Of a DNA stretch of 7,781 bases, positions 1 through 4,551 are shown piece by piece. Positions within the stretch are counted from its first letter, which is position 1. Each line of letters begins with the position of its first letter. Origin of the DNA: an uncultured Oscillospiraceae bacterium (GTDB lineage Bacteria > Bacillota_A > Clostridia > Oscillospirales > Oscillospiraceae). The position numbers were made by a program, and so were the translations under genes. The notes below the pieces were generated by a model that saw only the letters and a list, made by a program, of their open reading frames with translations, did not search any database and was not told where the DNA came from. The DNA is taken from positions 1 to 7,781 of the forward strand of contig CALWWO010000067.1 of assembly GCA_944385265.1 (NCBI GenBank), given 5' to 3'.

Positions 1-63
1 GACGGATTTTTCGTTTTATTTCCGGCGCGACATCGTTCGCCCTTTTTTGCACAATATATGGCG

Positions 64-69
64 TATAAT
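64..69 (+). promoter_or_regulatory. Candidate -10 element for noc
   Basis: A perfect TATAAT lies 45 bases before the noc start codon. No good -35 hexamer is present at 16-18 bases upstream (the region reads CCTTTT) and there is no extended -10 TGn, so this is only a possible promoter. If used, transcription would begin near base 76. That would exclude the in-frame ATG at 58 and support the start at 115. Confidence 0.3.
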
Positions 70-114
70 TTCACTATAAAACCCATATTTTGTTGTGAAA
101 AGGAGAATTTAGCT

Positions 115-921
115 ATGTTCCGCAGAAAAGGTATCTATGAATCGACTCGCATCACATACATAAAAACCGACAGTATTTCCCCGAATCCCAATCAGCCGCG
201 CCGTATTTTTGACTCAGAGTCGCTCAGAGAACTCGCGGCGAGCATCGGAAAATACGGCATCATACAGCCTCTCACAGTGCGCAGAAAGGGCCACGATTAC
301 GAGCTAATAGCCGGCGAGCGCCGGCTTCGCGCCGCGAAAATGGCGGGGCTGTCAAAAGTGCCGTGCATCGTCCTCGATGTGGAGGAATCCGACTCATCCG
401 TAATCGCCCTCGTCGAGAACCTGCACAGGCGCGACCTCGATTTCATCGAGGAGGCGGAGGGGATATACCAGCTTATCAACACGTTCGGACTGAGTCAGGA
501 GGAGGCAGCAAAAAAATTGGGAAAATCGCAGTCTGCCATAGCAAACAAGCTCCGCATACTGCGCCTCGGCGGCGAGCTTTTGTACATCATCCGCGAGGCA
601 GGGCTTACGGAGCGTCACGCGCGGGCGCTTTTGCGCCTCGATGACGAGCAGAGCCGCATAATGGTGCTTGAAAAGGTAATAAATGACGGGCTTAACGTCG
701 CAAAGACGGAGGAATACATAGAAAAGCTGCTCGCCGGAGACGAGGAGGACAAGCACGATTCCCCTCGCCCCATATATGTGCTCAAAGACGTCCGCCTGTT
801 TCTGAACACCGTTGCGCGCGGCATGACGATGATGAAGCAGTCCGGCATCAAGGCGGAATACGGCAAAGACGAGACCGACACCGACATAATACTTACGATA
901 AAAATACCGAAGCTTGCCTGA
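115..921 (+). CDS. noc: Noc-like ParB-family nucleoid occlusion protein
   Basis: Predicted 268-residue ParB/Noc family DNA-binding CTPase. In this family, Noc binds dispersed DNA boxes, spreads using CTP, and keeps FtsZ division rings off the nucleoid. Visible parts: the ParB N-terminal domain with GIIQPLTVR (48-56), the CTP-motif GERRLRAA (67-74) and ENLHRRDL...EEA (101-114); a helix-turn-helix at about 126-149 ending in GKSQSAIANKLRIL; and a C-terminal dimerisation tail ending in LTIKIPK. The recognition helix (QSxIANKLR) and the tail match Bacillus Noc as I remember it better than ParB/Spo0J, so Noc is preferred, but partition ParB is the alternative. The start at 115 has AAGGAG nine bases upstream. 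The in-frame ATG at 58 has no ribosome site and overlaps a TATAAT. Only about 15 residues precede the ParB domain, shorter than the membrane-binding leader of Bacillus Noc. No parA follows it. Confidence 0.88.
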   Translation: MFRRKGIYESTRITYIKTDSISPNPNQPRRIFDSESLRELAASIGKYGIIQPLTVRRKGHDYELIAGERRLRAAKMAGLSKVPCIVLDVEESDSSVIALVENLHRRDLDFIEEAEGIYQLINTFGLSQEEAAKKLGKSQSAIANKLRILRLGGELLYIIREAGLTERHARALLRLDDEQSRIMVLEKVINDGLNVAKTEEYIEKLLAGDEEDKHDSPRPIYVLKDVRLFLNTVARGMTMMKQSGIKAEYGKDETDTDIILTIKIPKLA

Positions 922-930
922 TAACAAAAA

Positions 931-957
931 GCGCGAACGCATAAATGCGTTCAACGC
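931..957. terminator. Hairpin after noc, terminator-like on the minus strand
   Basis: GAACGC (935-940) pairs with GCGTTC (947-952) around the loop ATAAAT, and an outer GCG/CGC pair (931-933 with 955-957) extends the stem across a small internal loop. On the plus strand no T-run follows, so it is a poor terminator for noc. On the minus strand it is followed by TTTTTGTTATC, which fits an intrinsic terminator for antisense transcription. It might also protect the noc mRNA 3' end. Confidence 0.4.
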
Positions 958-993
958 GATGGCAAAAAATCCGGCGCGGTTTATTAAAAGGTT

Positions 994-1022
994 TTGACTT
1001 ATGGCGCGGTATCACTTATACT
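994..1022 (+). promoter_or_regulatory. Sigma-A promoter of the ceramidase-family gene
   Basis: TTGACT (994-999), a 17-base spacer and TATACT (1017-1022) each differ from consensus at one position. Transcription should begin near 1029, leaving a leader of about 30 bases before the ribosome site. The upstream in-frame ATG at 1001 lies inside this promoter and so cannot be the start codon. Confidence 0.8.
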
Positions 1023-1057
1023 GTAATCAACAACAATCAAATTGCAGGAGGTATATC

Positions 1058-2446
1058 ATGGGTAACTTACTTGCCGGCGCGGCAAAGCGCGACATCGCGC
1101 CGGATATCGAGCTTTTGCTCGCGATAAGCGAGCTTGAGAAAGACCGCCCGATGGGCAACGTCTACGACGGGATACACGAGCACGGATACGTCCGCGTTAT
1201 CGCCGTGTCCGACGGTGAAAAAACGGCGCTGCTTGTCGGATACGACCTTGTAAAAGCGCCGCTGTGCGGCGTCATAACGAGGCGGTTTAAGGAGGAGTTC
1301 GGCGTCGACCCCGACAACACGGTATTCGCCGCCACGCACAATCATGAGCATATCACCCCCGCGCTCGACTCGGACGACGATTACAGCGCGAGGGAGCCGA
1401 AAGGCCCTGTTGCAGAACCGGTCAGAGAATATTCGCAGTGGTGGGTGGAGCAGGTTGTCGAATGTGCCCGAGAGGCTATCGCAAACATGAAGCCGGCCAA
1501 AATGGGCTTTAAAAAGGGCGAGAGCTTTATAAACGCCTGCCGCGACTTCGCAACGCCGATCGGCCCGATACAGGCGAACAATTTCCACGGCCCGTCGGAT
1601 CACGAACTGCTGCTCATTCAGTTTACCGACCTTGAAGACAACATAATCGGTATGTTCGTAAACTTCGCCTGCCACTCAAATTACATGGTGTGGAACGTCT
1701 ACAACCGCACATATCCGAAGATGGGCATAGACCTCGGCGGCACGATATCGCGCTTTGTAGAGCGCTTAAACGGCGACAGCTTCCCCGTCATATGGGCGCA
1801 GGGCGCGGCCGGCGACCAGAACCCGATAACGCGCTCCGTGTGGCGCATCCTCGACGTCGACGATGACGGAAAGCTGTATTACTACCAGCACGTTTTCAAT
1901 TGGAAAGACAATTTGGAGCAGATGAAGTCGCTCGCCGCGACGCAGGGACTCGAGATACTCGAGCTTTCAAAACAGATAGACAACTACACCGACGAGTGCG
2001 ACTTTAAAGGCGGCGACACATGGCGCAGCATACCGGGCAGAGTGCCGTACCGCCAGCTTGGCATATACGGCGATATGTCGCCCGTACACAAAAAAGAGCT
2101 CCCTCCGATCGCAAACCAGATACAGGTAGGTGACAAGCCGGAGCCCGTGCCGCTCGGACACGATATAAAGCTGCATTTCCGCCTGTTTAAGTTAAACGGC
2201 GTTTCGTTCGCGTCGTTCGGCGGCGAAGCGTACTGCACGCTCGGCAAGATCATCAAGGAGATGATGCCGACGGAGGCGACCGCCGTCGTCACAGTGAGCT
2301 ACGGCGACGCGGGATACATAGCCGACCGCGACAACGAGTGGAGAAACGGCTACGGCGCGGCAGCAACCATGGCCTGGAGCGGCGCGATGGTGAACAACGC
2401 GTTCGAGTCCGCGTTTTCGGAGCTCAAAGAGAAGCTCGGCATGTAA
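1058..2446 (+). CDS. Neutral/alkaline ceramidase-family metallohydrolase-like protein, cytoplasmic
   Basis: 462 residues. AGGAGG (1046-1051) lies six bases before this ATG. It resembles the N-terminal catalytic domain of neutral (non-lysosomal) ceramidases, which are zinc amidases. Visible landmarks: ATHNHEH (His94/96/98), FACHSN (His206), AQGAAGDQNP (246-255), GGEAY (Glu390) and YGDAGYIAD (Tyr415/Tyr420). By analogy to Pseudomonas ceramidase, one His of the first cluster, His206, Glu390 and a Tyr form the zinc site. The family motif usually written GDxSPN, which holds the catalytic serine, reads GDQNP here, with Asn in the serine position, so classical ceramidase activity is doubtful. There is no signal peptide and no C-terminal immunoglobulin-like domain. 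The known secreted enzymes run to about 650-700 residues. It has its own promoter and terminator, so it is a single-gene unit. Its substrate is unknown. Family call fairly sure, activity unsure. Confidence 0.8.
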   Translation: MGNLLAGAAKRDIAPDIELLLAISELEKDRPMGNVYDGIHEHGYVRVIAVSDGEKTALLVGYDLVKAPLCGVITRRFKEEFGVDPDNTVFAATHNHEHITPALDSDDDYSAREPKGPVAEPVREYSQWWVEQVVECAREAIANMKPAKMGFKKGESFINACRDFATPIGPIQANNFHGPSDHELLLIQFTDLEDNIIGMFVNFACHSNYMVWNVYNRTYPKMGIDLGGTISRFVERLNGDSFPVIWAQGAAGDQNPITRSVWRILDVDDDGKLYYYQHVFNWKDNLEQMKSLAATQGLEILELSKQIDNYTDECDFKGGDTWRSIPGRVPYRQLGIYGDMSPVHKKELPPIANQIQVGDKPEPVPLGHDIKLHFRLFKLNGVSFASFGGEAYCTLGKIIKEMMPTEATAVVTVSYGDAGYIADRDNEWRNGYGAAATMAWSGAMVNNAFESAFSELKEKLGM

Positions 2447-2463
2447 TCCCATAGGCTGTCAAA

Positions 2464-2501
2464 GCGGGAGAGCGTCCATGCGCCCTCCCGCCGTATTTTT
2501 T
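2464..2501 (+). terminator. Intrinsic terminator after the ceramidase-family gene
   Basis: A stem pairs 2464-2475 with 2480-2491 (GCGGGAG against CTCCCGC, one A-C mismatch, then GCG/CGC and a T-G wobble) around the loop CCAT. It is followed after four bases by six T's (2496-2501). It starts 18 bases past the stop codon. The ribosome site of the next gene follows directly, so read-through may supply some of that gene's transcription. Confidence 0.8.
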
Positions 2502-2518
2502 ACGGAGGTAACCGTCAC

Positions 2519-3343
2519 ATGGTAAAAATTATAGACTCGGCTGATGAGGCGCTCGGTTTTATACGGGCTTTTAACGGCGGCCCGGAGTTTTCGAACCCGA
2601 TGCTTAAAAGCCCGGAACAGCTTAAAACAAATCTGCTCGCCGCTTTTGACGATCCGGTCCGCCGGCGCGTCATAGGCATTTACGATCAAAGCGGCATTAT
2701 CGGACTGTTTTCATTTCTCGTACTCGAGGACGAGTCGTACCTTGAGATGCTCGCGGGACTTTCCCGTTCGGCACGCGCATATGACGAGATGCTCTCTTAT
2801 CTCGGCAACAATTTTCCGTCTTTTACGGCCGATTTCGTGTTCAATCCGAAAAATCGTCTCTTACGCGGCGCGCTGAAATCCATCTCCGCCGAGTTTGAGC
2901 CGGAGCAGGTACGGCTTGTCCTTAATACCCCCGCTCCGCCGCGCTCATATAATAATACGGTTGTGCCGTATTCGGATAAATACAGGGCCGATTATACGGC
3001 GATGCACAGCGGCGGCGGGCGCTACTGGACTGCCGAAAAAGTTCTTGAGGCGGCCGACCGTTTCCGCGTTTTTGTCGCCGTTTCCGGCTGCCGCGCCGTC
3101 GGCTACATAGACGTGACTTACCGCTTTGACGAAAACGAGCCGTACGATATATTAGTACTGCCCGAGTACAGACGCCGCGGCTTCGGCACGGCGCTGCTTT
3201 GCAGGGCGGTCCGCGAAAATTTCCCAAAGAAGATGTCTGCCGTTGTCGACAAAGACAATTCTGCGGCGCTCGGCCTGTTCCGTTCGGCCGGTTTTGAGAC
3301 GGATGAATCCGGCGGAAGCGTCACGGCACGCCTTGTCTTATAG
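2519..3343 (+). CDS. GNAT-family N-acetyltransferase with extra N-terminal half
   Basis: 274 residues, start supported by GGAGG at 2504-2508. The C-terminal half is a GNAT fold, which moves an acetyl group from acetyl-CoA to an amine. The acetyl-CoA motif A, VLPEYRRRGFGTALL, covers 213-227 with the R-x-x-G-x-G/A core at 218-223. Motif B-like VDKDNSAALGLFRSAGF lies at 243-259. Residues 1-135 lack a recognisable CoA loop, but the stretch GIYDQSGIIGLFSFLVLEDESYLEMLAG (53-80) resembles the central strands of a second, degenerate GNAT domain, so a tandem GNAT layout is likely. The substrate cannot be inferred. No separate promoter was seen in the 72 bases upstream, which hold the previous gene's terminator. 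Confidence 0.82.
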   Translation: MVKIIDSADEALGFIRAFNGGPEFSNPMLKSPEQLKTNLLAAFDDPVRRRVIGIYDQSGIIGLFSFLVLEDESYLEMLAGLSRSARAYDEMLSYLGNNFPSFTADFVFNPKNRLLRGALKSISAEFEPEQVRLVLNTPAPPRSYNNTVVPYSDKYRADYTAMHSGGGRYWTAEKVLEAADRFRVFVAVSGCRAVGYIDVTYRFDENEPYDILVLPEYRRRGFGTALLCRAVRENFPKKMSAVVDKDNSAALGLFRSAGFETDESGGSVTARLVL

Positions 3344-3361
3344 CGCCTGCCATCCCTGCGA

Positions 3362-3386
3362 GCGTCATTTCATACAAAAATGACGC
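3362..3386. other. Perfect 9-bp hairpin in the 3' region
   Basis: GCGTCATTT (3362-3370) pairs fully with AAATGACGC (3378-3386) around a 7-base loop, 18 bases past the acetyltransferase stop. No T-run follows, so it is probably a 3'-end stabilising stem or an accessory to the stronger terminator about 40 bases further on. Confidence 0.4.
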
Positions 3387-3423
3387 CAGATATAACGACG
3401 CCTATCATGTTTTTCCCCGCAGT

Positions 3424-3467
3424 CTAAAACAGGAGTGCCAAATTGGTACTCCTGTTTTAGTTTATTT
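3424..3467 (+). terminator. Strong intrinsic terminator between convergent genes
   Basis: A 16-pair stem (3424-3439 with 3445-3460; one G-T wobble, loop AAATT) begins CTAAAACAGGAGT and closes with ACTCCTGTTTTAG. TTTATTT follows on the plus strand. It terminates the plus-strand acetyltransferase gene. It also lies 22 bases past the stop of the convergent minus-strand gene and, because the stem arm itself ends in TTTTAG on that strand, may act weakly in both directions. Confidence 0.8.
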
Positions 3468-3481
3468 ATGCTCTTTTTCGT

Positions 3482-3889
3482 TCACTTTGCCTGATGCCAG
3501 CCTAGTGAGCTTAAGCTCTCAAGCACATTTTCCGGGATATCGTCTATTCCTCCGCGCTCTATGAGCGTCAGGCTGTGTACGGGCATCTTCGCGGGGTAAG
3601 TCTCAAGCGCGTACTCGTATGTCACTTCAATCAGATCTCCGCTTTTAAGGCCGTCAAATACGCCGCTGTCTCCCGTCTCGTTTATCATGACGTACGGCGC
3701 GTCGCCGCAGACTATCATGTCGCCACCGTCGGTTTTAAGATATCTCCCCTGCACCGGCGAAAACCGCATATTCCCTGACATCTGTCCGCCGGCAGTCACG
3801 GCGGCCCTCTCCGCCGCAGTTATCGCAATAAAAACCGCCGCAGCTATTATGACCGCCGCAGCCGCAGCACATATAGCCGTTTTTTTCAT
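3482..3889 (-). CDS. Small membrane-anchored extracytoplasmic protein, function unknown
   Basis: 135 residues from the ATG at 3889. It opens with MKKT and one alanine/isoleucine-rich hydrophobic stretch (about 5-25), which acts as a signal anchor or uncleaved signal peptide; the early Cys is not in a lipobox. The remaining ~105 residues look like a small beta-rich domain: GRYLKTDGGDMIVCG, then FDGLKSGDLIEVTYEYALETYPAKMPVHSLTLIE. The GDxIEVxYxx...xYPA pattern resembles the OB-like DUF3221-type proteins common in Firmicutes, by memory only. A TTG at 3902-3904 would add five residues and has a purine-rich AAAGGGGCGG upstream, so it is a real alternative start. No convincing promoter was found. 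Convergent to the acetyltransferase and divergent from amt, so no neighbour suggests its job. Confidence 0.65.
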   Translation of the reverse strand: MKKTAICAAAAAVIIAAAVFIAITAAERAAVTAGGQMSGNMRFSPVQGRYLKTDGGDMIVCGDAPYVMINETGDSGVFDGLKSGDLIEVTYEYALETYPAKMPVHSLTLIERGGIDDIPENVLESLSSLGWHQAK

Positions 3890-3941
3890 ATCATCTCGCT
3901 TCAACGTCAGCCGCCCCTTTGCCTGTTTTATTATTTGACGC

Positions 3942-4136
3942 GCGTCCGGCCCGAAAAGTTCCGTAAATTTTGATCGCCGCTCTTTTTCGTCAACATAACG
4001 AATGCCCTGCGCGGCGTCCGGCGGAAATTTTCAAATTTCGCAATATTTGATTTCAAAAATTGCATAATCCTGCACGCCGATGTGATGCGCGATACAGTGC
4101 ACAGACGCGTTCAGCCGCGCGCTTCGCGTCCGGCGG
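3942..4136. repeat. Three copies of GCGTCCGGC
   Basis: The 9-mer GCGTCCGGC occurs at 3942-3950, 4014-4022 and 4126-4134. The last two share two more bases (GCGTCCGGCGG). All copies are on the same strand and inside the gene-free region. Each is followed within about 30 bases by an AAATTT run. They could be binding sites or remnants of a longer degenerate repeat. Confidence 0.5.
4024..4039. repeat. Short AT-rich inverted repeat
   Basis: GAAATTT (4024-4030) and AAATTTC (4033-4039) form a perfect 7-bp inverted repeat with a 2-base centre, directly adjoining the second GCGTCCGGC copy. With so small a centre it is more likely a protein-binding site than an RNA hairpin. Confidence 0.4.
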
Positions 4137-4184
4137 CCGACGTTTTGCAGATGTAAAATTTATAATTTATTATTATTTTGCTTT

Positions 4185-4202
4185 TGCCCGCCCACGCGGG
4201 CA
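4185..4202. other. GC-rich hairpin in the gene-free region
   Basis: TGCCCGC (4185-4191) pairs perfectly with GCGGGCA (4196-4202) around CCAC. Neither strand has a clean T-run after it, so it is not a good terminator. It sits just after an AT-rich stretch (4155-4180). Its function is unknown. Confidence 0.35.
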
Positions 4203-4377
4203 CTTCATTTATCCGCTGTTTAAGCTGATTTTATACGTTGAAATAACCCGTGCGGTTTGAAAATACATCATTTCTTTTTATATTTCAGCTTCGGCGCAGC
4301 GCAGCAATGTCCATACTTTCACGCACTGTCTAAATCCTCTCAGGCCGTTTTAATTCTGATGCCGATTGTCTCTAAAA

Positions 4378-4406
4378 TCGTCATTTTGCACTTTTTAAAA
4401 TATAAT
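4378..4406 (+). promoter_or_regulatory. Candidate upstream promoter P1 of amt
   Basis: TCGTCA (4378-4383, four of six matches to TTGACA), a 17-base spacer and a perfect TATAAT (4401-4406). Transcription would begin near 4413. An inverted repeat (4383-4390 and 4409-4416) brackets its -10 element and start point. It is weaker than the downstream promoter and may be a regulated second promoter. Confidence 0.4.
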
Positions 4407-4416
4407 CTTGCAAAAT
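4383..4416. promoter_or_regulatory. Inverted repeat, candidate operator upstream of amt
   Basis: ATTTTGCA (4383-4390) and TGCAAAAT (4409-4416) are perfect 8-base inverted copies with an 18-base spacer, so half-site centres are 26 bases apart, about two and a half helical turns. The site ends 19 bases before the -35 of the main amt promoter and overlaps candidate promoter P1. It does not fit the GlnR/TnrA box TGTNA-N7-TNACA. The binding protein is unknown. Confidence 0.4.
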
Positions 4417-4435
4417 TTTTGTTTCAAAACGATCA

Positions 4436-4464
4436 TTGACACGATCTTAACCGAGTGATATAAT
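4436..4464 (+). promoter_or_regulatory. Consensus sigma-A promoter P2 of amt
   Basis: A perfect TTGACA (4436-4441), exactly 17 bases, and a perfect TATAAT (4459-4464). It is the best promoter in the window. Transcription should begin near 4471, only about three bases before the left arm of the leader terminator. Confidence 0.9.
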
Positions 4465-4473
4465 GCCGCACAT

Positions 4474-4515
4474 AAGGACAAAGACGTCTTGGAAGAAGAC
4501 GTCTCTGTCCTTTTT
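4474..4515 (+). terminator. Leader terminator (candidate attenuator) of amt
   Basis: Bases 4474-4490 pair with 4496-4512 (16 pairs and one A-C mismatch, loop GGAAG), and the T-run 4511-4515 ends the structure, overlapping the last pairs. The inner arms are AAGACGTCT on both sides, each of them nearly self-complementary. This complete terminator lies between the consensus promoter and the amt ribosome site (4535-4541), so most transcripts may stop near base 4515 unless something prevents folding. It does not cover the ribosome site, so it is not a translational switch. Alternative roles are a 5' stabilising stem, the end of a ~45-base RNA, or two palindromic DNA sites. Confidence 0.7.
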
Positions 4516-4551
4516 CTATTTCTATTCTCTGTTAAGAGGGGTGTGTTTATT

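Larger units (their letters stand above)
3905..4435. other. Long gene-free region between divergent genes
   Basis: About 530 bases with no ORF that has a ribosome site, family resemblance or typical codon use. The first half mixes GC-rich patches with AT-rich inverted repeats. From about 4141 onward it is distinctly AT-rich. It must hold the promoter of the minus-strand gene, though I could not identify one, and it holds upstream control elements of amt. Notable contents are listed separately: a triplicated GCGTCCGGC, inverted repeats at 4024-4039 and 4383-4416, and a GC hairpin at 4185-4202. Confidence 0.6.

Noticed and set aside
58..114. Upstream in-frame ATG extending noc by 19 residues
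   Set aside because: No ribosome site precedes it, the extension overlaps a TATAAT, and the ATG at 115 has AAGGAG at good spacing.
1001..1057. Upstream in-frame ATG extending the ceramidase-family gene by 19 residues
   Set aside because: It lies between the -35 and -10 of a near-consensus promoter, while the ATG at 1058 has a perfect AGGAGG six bases upstream.
394..1675. Minus-strand open frames of 186 and 202 codons opposite noc and the ceramidase-family gene
   Set aside because: They are antisense to strongly supported genes, with no ribosome sites and no recognisable motifs.
4413..4515. Two-hexaloop ANTAR antiterminator target or GlnR/TnrA box upstream of amt
   Set aside because: The terminator loop is five bases (GGAAG) without the A1/G4 hexaloop pattern, no second suitable hairpin precedes it, and no TGTNA-N7-TNACA site was found between 4200 and 4470.
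4489..4551. TTG at 4489 as the amt start
   Set aside because: It is inside the leader terminator stem with no ribosome site. The extra residues do not resemble Amt N-termini, and the TTG at 4552 has a purine-rich site ten bases upstream.
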